This document shows positions 39,197 through 49,004 of a DNA stretch of 64,000 nt, piece by piece (the first letter of the stretch is position 1; every line of letters starts with the position of its first letter). The position numbers and the translations under genes are program-made. The notes under the pieces were generated by a model that was not told where the DNA came from, made no database searches, and worked only from the letters and a program-made list of their open reading frames with translations. Where the stretch lies: positions 421,343 through 485,342 of the forward strand of contig NZ_AWFX01000042.1 in assembly GCF_000463115.2 (NCBI RefSeq), given 5' to 3'. This DNA is from Franconibacter helveticus LMG 23732. Lineage in GTDB: Bacteria; Pseudomonadota; Gammaproteobacteria; Enterobacterales; Enterobacteriaceae.

Positions 39197-40513
39197 ATGA
39201 GAAAATTGTTTATCCAGTTTTATCTGCTGCTGTTCATCTGCTTTCTGGTGATGACCCTGCTGGTGGGCCTGGTCTATAAGTTCACCGCCGAACGCGCCGG
39301 GCGACAGTCGCTGGACGACTTAATGAAAAGCTCGCTTTATCTTATGCGCAGCGAGCTGCGGGAAATTCCGCCGCGCGACTGGAACAAAACCATTAAAGAG
39401 CTGGATTTGAACCTCTCTTTTAAACTGCGCATCGAGCCGCTCGCTAAGTTTCATCTGGATGACGTCACCACACAGCGTCTGCGCGAAGGCGAGATTGTGG
39501 CGCTGGATGACGAGTACACTTTTGTGCAACGCATCCCGCGAAGCCACTACGTGCTGGCCGTCGGGCCGGTGCCCTATCTCTTTTTTTTACACCAGATGCG
39601 GCTGCTGGACGTCGCGCTTATCGCCTTTATCGCTATTTCGCTGGCTTTGCCGGTGTTTATCTGGATGCGTCCGCACTGGCGCGACATGCTGCGCCTGGAA
39701 GCGGCGGCCCAGCGACTGGGCGAAGGTCATCTCAACGAACGGATCCAGTTTGAGAGCGGCTCAAGTTTTTCGCGGCTCGGCATCGCCTTCAATCAGATGG
39801 CGGATAACATCAACGCCCTGATAGCCAGTAAAAAACAGCTTATTGACGGCATCGCCCATGAACTGCGCACGCCTCTGGTGCGCCTGCGCTACCGGCTGGA
39901 GATGAGCGATAACCTGAGCGCAGAAGAGGCGCTGGCGCTTAATCGCGACATTGGACAACTGGAAGCGTTAATTCAGGAGCTGCTGACTTATGCGCGCCTC
40001 GACAGACCGCAAACGGAGCTGCAATTGAGCCAGCCCGATTTACCGCGCTGGCTGGCTGAGCGGGTGGAAGAGACGCGCCAGATGCATCCGCAGCGCGAAC
40101 TCACCCTTCACCTTAGCGACGCCGGGGATTACGGGCTGGTCGATGTGCGTCTTATGGAGCGGGTGCTGGATAATCTGGTCAACAACGGGCTGCGTTATAG
40201 CGAAAAACGCATGCACATTAGCCTGCATCAGGATAATGGCCGCGCCTGTATGACCGTGGAAGACGATGGCCCGGGCATCCCGGAAACAGAGCGCACGCGA
40301 GTATTCGAGCCGTTTGTCCGGCTCGACCCAAGCCGCGACCGGGCAACCGGCGGCTGTGGGCTGGGTCTGGCGATTGTGCAGTCTGTAGCGACCGCCATGG
40401 GCGGTTCGGTGAGCGTAACCACCAGCGCGTTAGGCGGCGCCTGTTTCCGCTTCTGCTGGCCGCTTGAGAAAGCGCCCGCGCCGGAAGCCGACAAAAAAGA
40501 AGCGAGAGTATAA
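39197..40513 (+). CDS. rstB: Sensor histidine kinase RstB
   Basis: A 438-aa kinase, close to E. coli RstB (433 aa). Layout: TM1 (residues 5-27), a periplasmic domain of about 105 aa, TM2 (135-157), HAMP, the dimerisation H-box IAHELRTPLVRLRY with His221, then N (NLVNNGLRYSEK), G1 (DDGPGIP) and G2 (GGCGLGLAIV) boxes. It is complete despite separation from rstA. The C-terminal tail EADKKEARV is short and charged. The Shine-Dalgarno is weak (GAAGGGTTCGG). Confidence 0.94.
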   Translation: MRKLFIQFYLLLFICFLVMTLLVGLVYKFTAERAGRQSLDDLMKSSLYLMRSELREIPPRDWNKTIKELDLNLSFKLRIEPLAKFHLDDVTTQRLREGEIVALDDEYTFVQRIPRSHYVLAVGPVPYLFFLHQMRLLDVALIAFIAISLALPVFIWMRPHWRDMLRLEAAAQRLGEGHLNERIQFESGSSFSRLGIAFNQMADNINALIASKKQLIDGIAHELRTPLVRLRYRLEMSDNLSAEEALALNRDIGQLEALIQELLTYARLDRPQTELQLSQPDLPRWLAERVEETRQMHPQRELTLHLSDAGDYGLVDVRLMERVLDNLVNNGLRYSEKRMHISLHQDNGRACMTVEDDGPGIPETERTRVFEPFVRLDPSRDRATGGCGLGLAIVQSVATAMGGSVSVTTSALGGACFRFCWPLEKAPAPEADKKEARV

Positions 40514-40621
40514 AGCCCACGCCTGCGTCGCCTGTTTACTGACACCGCCTGCTGCCAGCGCAACCCGGCGGGCGGCGCACCGGCGAACACCGCCGCCGGG
40601 CCGCCCGTTTCTTTTCCTCAG

Positions 40622-40816
40622 CCCCTTTCCCCGCCAGAACCAAACGTTGCCTCACCCCTTTTCCCTGGCAGAACCAAACCTTTCCTCGCCCCTTTTCCCC
40701 GGCAGAACCAAACGTTTCCCTGCCCCTTTTCCCCGCCAGAACCAAACGTTTCCTCGCCCCTTTTCCCCGGCAGAACCAAAAGCTTCCTCGCTCCTTTCCC
40801 CCCCAGAACCAAAAGA
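40622..40816. repeat. 34-bp minisatellite, six tandem units, pyrimidine-rich
   Basis: Six head-to-tail units of 33-34 bp begin CCCCTTTTCCCCGGCAGAAC and end with CAAACGTTTCCTCG. Unit starts are 40622, 40655, 40689, 40723, 40757 and 40791. Units 2-5 are each exactly 34 bp and differ by a few substitutions; units 1 and 6 are diverged. The array fills much of the rstB-tus gap. Because 34 is not a multiple of 3, the repeat cannot encode a repeated peptide. Confidence 0.95.
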
Positions 40817-40937
40817 TGACCTTTTCGCCCCCCTGGCACAGCATCGCAGGGAGGCGAAAACGCAGCGCTACCCGCCTTTCCTTCGCTGAATGACTTTTAA
40901 TCACGCAGTGGTCAAACCCGGCCAGAGTGTGCTACAT

Positions 40938-40960
40938 ATAAAGTATGTTGTAACTAATGA
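40938..40960 (+). other. Replication termination (Ter) site, TerB type
   Basis: The 23 bp hold the Ter core GTATGTTGTAACTA (40943-40956) and sit 9 bp before tus, as TerB does in E. coli. The invariant G-C6 pair is at 40943. In this orientation forks entering from lower coordinates are blocked and forks coming through tus pass. Tus bound here also represses tus. Confidence 0.95.
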
Positions 40961-40969
40961 GAGACTGTT

Positions 40970-41899
40970 ATGGCAAGTTACGATCTGGTTGAGCGCCTGA
41001 CCACCACTTTTCGCGAACTGGAACACGCGCTGGCGACCCTGCGTGAAAGCTTAAGCGGCTGCCGCCTGCTGGCGGGCCGCGTTTTTGAGTTGCCGGAAAT
41101 TGAAAAAGGCAAAGAACATGACCCGCTGCTGAAAATCGCCGTGACCCAGAAAGTGGGCAAGGCGGCGCTGGAGGCGGCGTTTCGCCACTTTACCCATCTG
41201 TTTATCCAGCAGCAGTCAGAAAACCGCAGCAGCAAGGCGGCGGTGCGTCTGCCCGGCGCGGTTTGCTTTAGCGTAAATCACAACCAACATGCCTCGCTGC
41301 ACCAGCAGGCGGAGCAAATTAATCAGCTCAAGGCGGAGTTTGAAAAAATCATCACGGTGGATTCAGAGCTGCCTTCCGTACAGCGCTTTGAGTGGGTGCA
41401 CCGTCACCTGCCGGGGTTGATTACCCTTAACGCTTACCGCCAGCTTACGCTGCTTGATAACCCCGCCACCCTGCGCTTTGGCTGGGCCAACAAGCACATC
41501 ATCAAAAACCTTAAGCGCGACGAAGTGCTGTCGATGCTGGAAAAAAGCCTGAAGTCGCCGCGCGCGGTAGCGCCCTGGAGCCGCGAGCAGTGGCATGAAA
41601 AAGTGACGCAGGAATATAACGATATTGCCGCCCTGCCTGAAAAGGCGCGGCTTAAGATAAAAAGACCGGTGAAAGTACAGCCCGTGGCGCGGGTCTGGTA
41701 TGCGAATAACCAGCGGCAGGTGCAGTACGCCTGCCCTTCGCCGCTGATTGTGCTGTGCCATGAGGAACGGGGCGGCAGCGTGCCGGATATCGGCGAGCTG
41801 CTGAACTATGACGCGCAAAACGTGCGTCATCGCTTCAAGCCGCAGGCGGAGCCGCTGGAGCTGCTTATCCCCCGCCTGCACCTTTACCGGGCGCGCTAA
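40970..41899 (+). CDS. tus: DNA replication terminus site-binding protein Tus
   Basis: A 309-aa monomeric protein, the same length as E. coli Tus. Residues that form the C6-base lock in E. coli are present at the same numbers: Ile79 (LFIQ), Phe140 and His144 ([12 protein letters not shown]). Basic interdomain strands ([18 protein letters not shown]) are conserved. It arrests replication forks at Ter in a polar way by blocking DnaB. The gene is convergent with fumC, and its stop abuts the fumC stop. Confidence 0.97.
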   Translation: MASYDLVERLTTTFRELEHALATLRESLSGCRLLAGRVFELPEIEKGKEHDPLLKIAVTQKVGKAALEAAFRHFTHLFIQQQSENRSSKAAVRLPGAVCFSVNHNQHASLHQQAEQINQLKAEFEKIITVDSELPSVQRFEWVHRHLPGLITLNAYRQLTLLDNPATLRFGWANKHIIKNLKRDEVLSMLEKSLKSPRAVAPWSREQWHEKVTQEYNDIAALPEKARLKIKRPVKVQPVARVWYANNQRQVQYACPSPLIVLCHEERGGSVPDIGELLNYDAQNVRHRFKPQAEPLELLIPRLHLYRAR

Positions 41900-43297
41900 T
41901 CAGCGCTTCATGCTGCCGACCATCTCTTCAGGCCGCACCCATTCATTGAACTCCTCCTCGCTGAGATACCCAAGCTTCAGCGCGGAGGCTTTCAGCGTCA
42001 GCCCCTCTTTATGCGCTTTCTTGGCGATCTCCGCCGCTTTGTCATAACCGATATGGGTGTTGAGCGCCGTCACCAGCATCAGCGACTCGTTCAACAGCTG
42101 GCTGATGCGCTCGCGGTTAGGTTCGATACCTACGGCGCAGTGCTCGTTAAAGCTCTCCATGCCGTCCGCCAGCAGGCGCACCGATTGCAGGAAGTTATGG
42201 ATGACCATCGGGCGAAAGACGTTCAGCTCGAAGTTGCCGGAAGCACCGCCCATATTGACCGCCACGTCGTTGCCCATGACCTGGCAGCAGAGCATGGTCA
42301 TCGCTTCGCACTGGGTCGGGTTAACCTTGCCGGGCATGATGGAAGAACCGGGTTCGTTCTCCGGAATGGTGATTTCGCCAATGCCGCAGCGTGGGCCGCT
42401 GGCAAGCCAGCGCACGTCGTTGGCGATTTTCATCAGCGAGGCGGCAAGCCCTTTCAGCGCGCCGTGGGCATGCACCAGCGCGTCGCAGGTGGCGAGCGCT
42501 TCAAATTTGTTGGGCGCCGTGACGAACGGCTGGTTGGTTATCTCAGCCAGCGCTTTCGCTACCCGCTGGGCGTATTCCGGGTGCGTGTTAAGCCCGGTGC
42601 CCACTGCCGTGCCGCCAAGCGCCAGCTCCGCCAGATGCGGCAGGCTGTTGTCGATGTGTCTGAGATTGTGCTCAAGCATCGCCACCCAACCGGAGATCTC
42701 CTGGCCAAGCGTCAGCGGCGTGGCGTCCTGCAAATGGGTACGGCCGATTTTCACAATATCGCCAAAGGCGTCTGCTTTCTCACTCAGCGTTTTATGCAGC
42801 ACTTTTAACTGTGGGATCAGCTGCTCGCGCAGCGCAATAACCGCCGCCACATGCATCGCCGTCGGGAAAACGTCGTTTGAACTCTGGCTTTTGTTGACGT
42901 CGTCGTTCGGGTGAACTTTACGTTCCATGCCGCGCTCGCCGCCGAGAATTTCGCTCGCCCGGTTCGCCAGCACTTCGTTCATGTTCATGTTGGTCTGTGT
43001 GCCGGAGCCGGTCTGCCAGATGGCGAGAGGAAATTCGTCCGGGTGCTTGCCTTCCAGCACTTCATCCGCCGCCTGGATAATGGCGTTGCCGCGCTCTTGC
43101 GCCAGCAGGCCGAGATCCATGTTCACTTTCGCCGCTGCGCGTTTGGTCAGCGCCAGCGCCTGAATCAGCGCGACCGGCATTTTCTCCGTCGAGATACGAA
43201 AATGCTCCAGCGAGCGCTGTGTTTGCGCGCCCCAGAGTTTGTCCGCCGGCACGTCGATTGCGCCCATGGAATCTTTTTCACTGCGATGCGTTGCCAT
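41900..43297 (-). CDS. fumC: Class II fumarate hydratase
   Basis: A 465-aa enzyme that tracks E. coli FumC along its length. It has the superfamily signature [16 protein letters not shown] and the active-site His-containing [13 protein letters not shown]. The ATG at 43295-43297 has GGAG 6 nt upstream; an in-frame ATG 12 nt earlier lacks one. It is oxygen-stable and cluster-free, and in E. coli SoxRS-induced. It lies downstream of fumA with about 180 bp and a terminator between. Confidence 0.97.
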   Translation of the reverse strand: MATHRSEKDSMGAIDVPADKLWGAQTQRSLEHFRISTEKMPVALIQALALTKRAAAKVNMDLGLLAQERGNAIIQAADEVLEGKHPDEFPLAIWQTGSGTQTNMNMNEVLANRASEILGGERGMERKVHPNDDVNKSQSSNDVFPTAMHVAAVIALREQLIPQLKVLHKTLSEKADAFGDIVKIGRTHLQDATPLTLGQEISGWVAMLEHNLRHIDNSLPHLAELALGGTAVGTGLNTHPEYAQRVAKALAEITNQPFVTAPNKFEALATCDALVHAHGALKGLAASLMKIANDVRWLASGPRCGIGEITIPENEPGSSIMPGKVNPTQCEAMTMLCCQVMGNDVAVNMGGASGNFELNVFRPMVIHNFLQSVRLLADGMESFNEHCAVGIEPNRERISQLLNESLMLVTALNTHIGYDKAAEIAKKAHKEGLTLKASALKLGYLSEEEFNEWVRPEEMVGSMKR

Positions 43298-43445
43298 GAC
43301 TTTCTCCATTCACATAAAAGAGGCGTCCCCGCCTTTCAAGGCAGGGGCGAAGGTAAAAGGATCAGACGTTGCTCACGGGTAACTTGTTGTCGTGATAATG
43401 CGTTACAGGGTAGTTCAGCTTTGCGCGCTCAGCGAAACGCGCAAA

Positions 43446-43468
43446 GAAAAAAGCCGCCCGCAGGCGGC
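43446..43468 (-). terminator. fumA terminator
   Basis: GCCGCC/GGCGGC with a 4-nt loop, followed on the minus strand by TTTTTTC. It ends fumA transcripts before fumC. Confidence 0.85.
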
Positions 43469-43475
43469 CTTAAGC

Positions 43476-45122
43476 TTACTTCACGCAGGCGGAGCACTGC
43501 CCGGCCTGGATCTGTTTAAAGAAGTCGTTGCCTTTATCGTCCACCAGGATAAACGCCGGGAAATCTTCCACGTCAATTTTCCAGATGGCTTCCATCCCAA
43601 GCTCGGGGTATTCCATGCACTCCAGCTTTTTGATGCTGCTTTGCGCCAGCACCGCCGCCGGGCCGCCGATGCTGCCCAGATAAAAGCCGCCGTGTTTGTG
43701 GCAGGCGTCTGTCACCTGCTGGCTGCGGTTGCCTTTCGCCAGCATGATCATGCTGCCGCCGTGAGATTGCAGCAGATCGACGTAGGAATCCATACGCCCG
43801 GCGGTGGTCGGGCCGAGCGAACCGGAGGCATACCCTTCCGGCGTTTTGGCAGGCCCGGCATAGTAGATGGGATGATCTTTCACATACTGCGGCAGCCCTT
43901 CGCCGTTATCGATGCGCTCTTTTAGCTTCGCGTGGGCGATGTCGCGCGCCACGATGATCGTGCCGGAAAGCGACAGGCGCGTTGAAACCGGATACTGCGA
44001 AAGCTGTTTTAAGATGTCGCTCATCGGGCGGTTGAGATCAACCCGCACCGCTTCGCCCTCGCCTGCGCGACGCAGTTCTTCCGGGATATATTTGCCGGGG
44101 TTGCTTTCGAGTTTCTCGATCCAGATGCCGTCGCGGTTGATTTTCGCTTTGATGTTACGGTCAGCCGAGCAGGAGACGCCCATCCCCACCGGGCAGGAGG
44201 CGCCGTGGCGCGGCAGGCGGATAACGCGAATATCGTGGGCGAAATATTTGCCGCCGAACTGCGCGCCCAGGCCGAGGTTTTGCGCCTCTTCCAGCAGCTC
44301 CTGCTCAAGCTGCACGTCACGAAACGCCTGGCCGTACTCGTTACCTTCCGTCGGCAGGCCGTCATAATATTTTGTCGAGGCAAGCTTCACGGTTTTTAAG
44401 GTCGCTTCCGCCGAGGTGCCGCCAATAACAAACGCCACGTGATAAGGCGGGCATGCCGCCGTGCCGAGGCTGCGCATTTTCTCCACCAGATAGCTTTTCA
44501 GCTTGCCGGGGCTCAGCAGCGCTTTGGTTTCCTGGTAGAGGTAAGTTTTGTTGGCGGAGCCGCCGCCTTTCGCGATACAGAGGAATTTATATTCGTCGCC
44601 GTCCACGCTGTAGAGGTCGATTTGCGCCGGCAGGTTGGTGCCGGTATTCACCTCTTTATACATATCCAGCGCGGCGTTTTGCGAGTAGCGCAGGTTATCT
44701 TCGGTGTAGGTGTTGTAAACGCCGCGGGCGAGCGCGGCTTCATCGCCGCCGCCGGTCCAGACGCGCTGGCCTTTTTTGCCCATGATGATGGCGGTGCCGG
44801 TATCCTGGCAGGTCGGCAGAATGCCTTTCGCGGCGATTTCCGAGTTGCGCAGGAATTGCAGGGCGACATATTTATCGTTTTCGCTGGCCTGCGGGTCGCG
44901 AAGGATATCCGCAACCTGCTGCTGGTGCGCCGGGCGCAGCATAAAAGAGGCGTCGTGGAAGGCATGCTGCGCCAGCAGCGTCAGCGCCTGCGGGTCGACT
45001 TTCAGCACTTCCTGCCCTTCAAACTCAGAGACGGAAACGTGATCGCGGGTCAGCAGGTAGTACTCGGTATCGTCTTTTTTTAGCGGGAAAGGAGGCTGGA
45101 ACACAAAAGGTTTGTTTGACAT
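43476..45122 (-). CDS. fumA: Class I fumarate hydratase, iron-sulfur
   Basis: A 548-aa protein, the same length as E. coli FumA. Three [4Fe-4S] ligand cysteines occur in their usual contexts: [19 protein letters not shown] and [10 protein letters not shown]. The C-terminal beta domain ([20 protein letters not shown]) is intact. It could equally be named fumB by sequence alone; the fumC/manA context supports fumA. Confidence 0.95.
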   Translation of the reverse strand: MSNKPFVFQPPFPLKKDDTEYYLLTRDHVSVSEFEGQEVLKVDPQALTLLAQHAFHDASFMLRPAHQQQVADILRDPQASENDKYVALQFLRNSEIAAKGILPTCQDTGTAIIMGKKGQRVWTGGGDEAALARGVYNTYTEDNLRYSQNAALDMYKEVNTGTNLPAQIDLYSVDGDEYKFLCIAKGGGSANKTYLYQETKALLSPGKLKSYLVEKMRSLGTAACPPYHVAFVIGGTSAEATLKTVKLASTKYYDGLPTEGNEYGQAFRDVQLEQELLEEAQNLGLGAQFGGKYFAHDIRVIRLPRHGASCPVGMGVSCSADRNIKAKINRDGIWIEKLESNPGKYIPEELRRAGEGEAVRVDLNRPMSDILKQLSQYPVSTRLSLSGTIIVARDIAHAKLKERIDNGEGLPQYVKDHPIYYAGPAKTPEGYASGSLGPTTAGRMDSYVDLLQSHGGSMIMLAKGNRSQQVTDACHKHGGFYLGSIGGPAAVLAQSSIKKLECMEYPELGMEAIWKIDVEDFPAFILVDDKGNDFFKQIQAGQCSACVK

Positions 45123-45323
45123 TGCTCTCTCACTTACAGCTTTGGCTAAGTAATTATTCGTTCAGCACGTCATGTGCGATGACAAAAAAGCGAGTGGCAC
45201 CATCGTACACAATTTTTTAACAAAAACTGAGACTAATACGACTTTTTACCCGGCAGGGTTACTTGAATCGCTTTTATTGCTTTAATACCTGCACTTTTTT
45301 CTACCTTCTTACAGGGCTTAAGA

Positions 45324-46502
45324 ATGAAAAAACTCATCAACTCAGTGCAGAACTATGCCTGGGGAAGTAAAACGGCGCTGACGGATCTCTATGGTATCGC
45401 CAATCCGCAACACCAGCCGATGGCGGAACTGTGGATGGGCGCGCACCCGAAAAGCAGCTCGAAAATTCAGGACGAAGCGGGCGGTACCCGCAGTTTACGT
45501 GATGTGATTGAAGCCAATAAGCCAGCGTTGCTGGGGCAAAAGGTAGCGGAGCGCTTTGGCGAGCTGCCGTTTTTATTTAAGGTGCTGTGCGCCGACCAGC
45601 CGCTCTCTATTCAGGTTCACCCGAACAAGCAAGCCTCTGAAGCGGGGTTCGCCCGCGAAAACGCCGCAGGCATTCCGCTGGACGCCGCCGAGCGCAACTA
45701 CAAAGACCCGAACCACAAGCCGGAGCTGGTGTTCGCCCTCACCCCGTTTCTGGCGATGAACGCCTTCCGCGAGTTTTCTGAGATTGTCTCTTTGCTGCAA
45801 CCGGTCGCGGGCGCGCATACTGCCATCGCCCATTTTCTGGAAAACCCGAATGCGGAGCGCTTAAGCGAGCTGTTCGCCAGCCTGCTCAATATGCAGGGCG
45901 ATGAAAAATCCCGCGCGCTGGCGGTGCTGAAAGCGGCGGTCGCCAGCCAGCAGGGCGAGCCGTGGGAAACCATTCGGTTTATCGCGCAGTTCTATCCGCA
46001 AGACAGCGGGCTTTTCTCGCCGTTGCTGCTCAACGTAGTGAAGCTGAACCCGGGCGAGGCGATGTTCCTGTTCGCCGAAACCCCGCACGCTTATCTACAG
46101 GGCGTGGCGCTGGAAGTGATGGCGAATTCAGACAACGTGCTGCGCGCCGGGCTGACGCCGAAATATATTGATATCCCGGAACTGGTGGCGAACGTGAAGT
46201 TTGTCGGCAAACCCGCGCGCGAGCTGCTAACCCAGCCGGTGAAGCAGGAAAACGCCCTCGACTTCCCTATCCCGGTCGCGGATTTCGCGTTTTCTTTGCA
46301 TGACCTCAGCACCCACGAAGCGCCGCTTGCCCAGCAAAGCGCGGCGATCCTCTTTTGTGTGGAAGGCGAAGCGGTGCTGCGTCGCGGCGACGAGCGGCTG
46401 GTGCTTAAGCCGGGCGAATCCGCTTTTATTGCGGCTGATGAGTCGCCCGTGGCGGCAAGCGGCGTAGGCCGTCTGGCGAGGGTGTATAATAAGCCCGACT
46501 AA
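45324..46502 (+). CDS. manA: Mannose-6-phosphate isomerase
   Basis: A 392-aa type I phosphomannose isomerase, matching E. coli ManA (391 aa). Zinc-ligand segments are QVHPNK, DPNHKPELVFAL and ETPHAYLQG, with a catalytic region GLTPKYIDIPEL. It interconverts mannose-6-phosphate and fructose-6-phosphate. It is divergent from fumA across a 200-bp promoter region, as in E. coli. Confidence 0.96.
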   Translation: MKKLINSVQNYAWGSKTALTDLYGIANPQHQPMAELWMGAHPKSSSKIQDEAGGTRSLRDVIEANKPALLGQKVAERFGELPFLFKVLCADQPLSIQVHPNKQASEAGFARENAAGIPLDAAERNYKDPNHKPELVFALTPFLAMNAFREFSEIVSLLQPVAGAHTAIAHFLENPNAERLSELFASLLNMQGDEKSRALAVLKAAVASQQGEPWETIRFIAQFYPQDSGLFSPLLLNVVKLNPGEAMFLFAETPHAYLQGVALEVMANSDNVLRAGLTPKYIDIPELVANVKFVGKPARELLTQPVKQENALDFPIPVADFAFSLHDLSTHEAPLAQQSAAILFCVEGEAVLRRGDERLVLKPGESAFIAADESPVAASGVGRLARVYNKPD

Positions 46503-46599
46503 GTTACTGATCTTTTAGATAAGGATTGCTAAGCTTTAGCTAATCTTTACACCAGGCCAGGCGTATTGCGCCTGGCTTCTCATTTAGGGATAAATTGCT

Positions 46600-48294
46600 A
46601 TGAAAAAGTCTCTGGTCGCCGTTGGGGTGATTGTCGCCCTCGGCGTGGTCTGGACCGGCACCGCCTGGTACACCGGCAAGCAGATTGAAAACCGCATCGA
46701 CGACATGGTGAAGGAAGCCAACGCGCGCTTGCAGCAAAGCATGCCGGAAGCCGGGCTGGAAGTGGGCTATCAGGATTACCAGCGCGGGCTGTTCCGCAGC
46801 CATCTGCAACTGGTGGTGAAGCCCGCCGCTAACCAGCAGAACGCCTGGCTGAAACCGGAGCAGAATGTCGTGTTTGACGAAGTTATCGATCACGGTCCGT
46901 TCCCTTTCGCCGAGCTGAAAAAGTTTAATATCCTGCCGGCGATGGCCTCTGTGGTCTCCACCCCGGTTAACAACGCCACGACCAAGCCGCTGTTTGATAT
47001 CGCCAAAGGCGAGACCTTTGCGCGCGCGCAGACGCGTGTTGGCTACAGCGGCGACACCTCTACCGACCTGAACTTCAGCGCGCTGAACTACGAAAGCCCG
47101 ACCGAGAAAGTGGCTTTCAGCGGCGGCGATTTCACCCTGGATGTGGACCACGAAGGCAATGTCTTTACCCTGAAAGGCAAAGCGGCAAGCGGCCTGATTA
47201 ACGCGGTAAATGAATATAACCAGCGCGTGCAGTTTACCTTTAACGGGCTGGAAACCGACGGCTCCAGCAAACTGACCGATTTCAGCGAGCGCGTGGGCGG
47301 CCAAAAACTGACGCTTGATAAACTCGCCATCGCCATTGAAGGCAAAGAGCTGGCGGTCGTGGACGGCCTGAGCTTTAACGGTAAATCGGATGTGGCGAAA
47401 GACGGCAAGAATATCGACAGCCAGATTGACTACCAGATGGAGAGCCTGAAGATCCAGAATCAGGATCTGGGCAGCGCGAAGCTGACGATGAAGGTCGGCA
47501 ATATCGACGGCGCCGCCTGGCATCAGTTCAGCCAGCAGTACAACGCACAGAGCCGCGCGCTGCTCGGCCAGCCGGAAATCGTGAATAATCCGGAACTGTA
47601 CCAACAGCGCGCCACGCAGATTTTCTTCGCTAACCTGCCTGTGCTGCTGAAAGGCGAGCCGGTTATCACCATCGCGCCGCTTAGCTGGAAAAACGCTAAA
47701 GGCGAAAGCACCTTTAACCTGTCGCTTTTCTTAAAAGATCCGGCCAAAACGCCAGCGCCAGCTACCGCTGCGCCGGTTACGGCGGCGCAGCAGGTTGACC
47801 GCCTGGTGAAATCGATGGAAAGCAAGCTGGTTATCCCGACCGACATGGCGACGGAGTTTATGACCCAGGTGGCGAAGCTTGAAGGCTACCAGCAGGACGA
47901 TGCGGCGAAGCTCGCCAGCCAGCAGGTGAAAGGCATGGCGGCGATGGGCCAGATGTTCCGCATCACCTCCATGGAAGATGACAACATCGTCACCAGCCTG
48001 CAATATGCGAACGGCCAGGTGACCCTGAACGGCCAGAAAATGCCGCTGGAAGAGTTTGTCGGCATGTTCGGCCTGCCGGGCGACGTAGCGCCTGCTCTGC
48101 CAGGTCTTGCGCCGGAACCGGCCCCGGTGCCCGCACCCGCCCCTGAGCAAACGCCAACGCCTGCGCCCGCGCCTGCTCCGGCATTAACGCCAGGCCAGCA
48201 GCCTGCACCGGCGCCTGCACCAGCACCGGCTCCTGCACCAGCGCCGACACCTTCTCCGGCACCGGCGCCAGCGCCGACCGTACCGCAGCAGTAA
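46600..48294 (+). CDS. ydgA: DUF945 protein YdgA with a Pro-Ala-rich C-terminal extension
   Basis: A DUF945 protein of 564 aa. It has an N-terminal membrane anchor (SLVAVGVIVALGVVWTGTAW) and YdgA core motifs (YQRGLFRSHLQLVVKP, DHGPFPFAEL, LPAMASVVSTP). E. coli YdgA is about 502 aa and ends near the position of residue 498 here. The last ~65 residues are an added (PA)n tract (PAPAPAPAPAPAP, ending PTVPQQ). The tail is probably an extended periplasmic spacer or wall-reaching segment. In E. coli YdgA dimerises in the inner membrane and affects swarming. Confidence 0.92.
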   Translation: MKKSLVAVGVIVALGVVWTGTAWYTGKQIENRIDDMVKEANARLQQSMPEAGLEVGYQDYQRGLFRSHLQLVVKPAANQQNAWLKPEQNVVFDEVIDHGPFPFAELKKFNILPAMASVVSTPVNNATTKPLFDIAKGETFARAQTRVGYSGDTSTDLNFSALNYESPTEKVAFSGGDFTLDVDHEGNVFTLKGKAASGLINAVNEYNQRVQFTFNGLETDGSSKLTDFSERVGGQKLTLDKLAIAIEGKELAVVDGLSFNGKSDVAKDGKNIDSQIDYQMESLKIQNQDLGSAKLTMKVGNIDGAAWHQFSQQYNAQSRALLGQPEIVNNPELYQQRATQIFFANLPVLLKGEPVITIAPLSWKNAKGESTFNLSLFLKDPAKTPAPATAAPVTAAQQVDRLVKSMESKLVIPTDMATEFMTQVAKLEGYQQDDAAKLASQQVKGMAAMGQMFRITSMEDDNIVTSLQYANGQVTLNGQKMPLEEFVGMFGLPGDVAPALPGLAPEPAPVPAPAPEQTPTPAPAPAPALTPGQQPAPAPAPAPAPAPAPTPSPAPAPAPTVPQQ

Positions 48295-48307
48295 GCAGTA
48301 AAAAGAA

Positions 48308-48334
48308 AACGGCCTCGCAAGAGGCCGTTTTTTT
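48308..48334. terminator. Bidirectional terminator between ydgA and fimbrial operon 2
   Basis: AACGGCCTC-GCAA-GAGGCCGTT with A-rich and T-rich flanks can serve both converging units. The same hairpin core is found at 57696, at the other edge of the fimbrial region. Confidence 0.9.
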
Positions 48335-48348
48335 ATGGGCGCGACCCT

Positions 48349-48864
48349 TTACTGCCAGGTGAAGTCCAGGCTGACAACAGAATTAAACGAGCCTGAACCG
48401 GCATTGCCTGCTGGCGTAAATATGCGCGCAGAAAGCGGAAACGTCGCTTTTTTTGTGGAAGCGTCGATATCCGCTTTAAGCGTGCTGCCGTCGCTGTAAG
48501 TTGTGGCGTGATCGGCGCTGGTCAGGCGCAGCGCCACGTTGGCCGCACTGCCGCTGTTTATAAACGCCGTGGCGTCGCCGCTGTCCGCCGTGCCGCTGAA
48601 GGTCACGGTGGCGGAGGTGGTGCCGACGGGGCACTGGGTCAGCAGCAGAGAGAAATCGCGCCAGTCGGTGGCCTGCCCGGCGTTGATCAACTGGCTACGG
48701 TAGTACGAGCCGAGCTCTACCTGCTTATCGACGGTGTCGGTATCGACGGTGCAGGGGCTGGCGACAACCTTCCCGGCAATATTAATGGTGGCATCCGCCC
48801 GGCCCTGGGTGCAATAACAGCCAGCCATCAGAATAAGCACGGTATAAAGATAGGCTTTTTGCAT
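48349..48864 (-). CDS. Fimbrial subunit, last gene of operon 2
   Basis: A 171-aa pilin-fold protein with a signal peptide (KAYLYTVLILMAGCYCTQGRADA). The mature start (ATINIAGKVVASPCTVDTDTV) is shared with the three preceding pilins. The second Cys of the disulfide is in LLLTQCPVGT, and the terminal strand is VVSLDFTWQ. It is more diverged than the triplicated pilins and lacks the Tyr near its end (Trp instead). It may be a terminator or anchor subunit. AGGGA lies 7 nt before the ATG. Confidence 0.85.
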   Translation of the reverse strand: MQKAYLYTVLILMAGCYCTQGRADATINIAGKVVASPCTVDTDTVDKQVELGSYYRSQLINAGQATDWRDFSLLLTQCPVGTTSATVTFSGTADSGDATAFINSGSAANVALRLTSADHATTYSDGSTLKADIDASTKKATFPLSARIFTPAGNAGSGSFNSVVSLDFTWQ

Positions 48865-49004
48865 ATTTCATCCCTGTCGCTCGTTGGGTAAACAATAATA
48901 AAGACGCGCATTCTGGTTTACCGGCAATATCGCTGTTAACCGTATTGCCCGCCTTCTTATATTGCCGGGTCGCGGTTTAGTGCGCCCGGCCTTTAAGGTC
49001 TGCG

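Noticed and set aside
40622..40816. CRISPR array.
   Set aside because: Units are contiguous with no unique spacers between them and no cas genes nearby. It is a simple tandem repeat.
40618..40904. Open frames on both strands across the tandem repeats, encoding glycine- and arginine-rich peptides (such as GKGARK...LVLPGK).
   Set aside because: The 34-bp unit shifts frame at each copy, no Shine-Dalgarno is seen, and the frames are open only because the repeat lacks stop codons. This is non-coding.
47886..48320. Minus-strand frame rich in Gly-Ala opposite the ydgA tail.
   Set aside because: It is the complement of the Pro-Ala coding repeat and has no supporting start signal.
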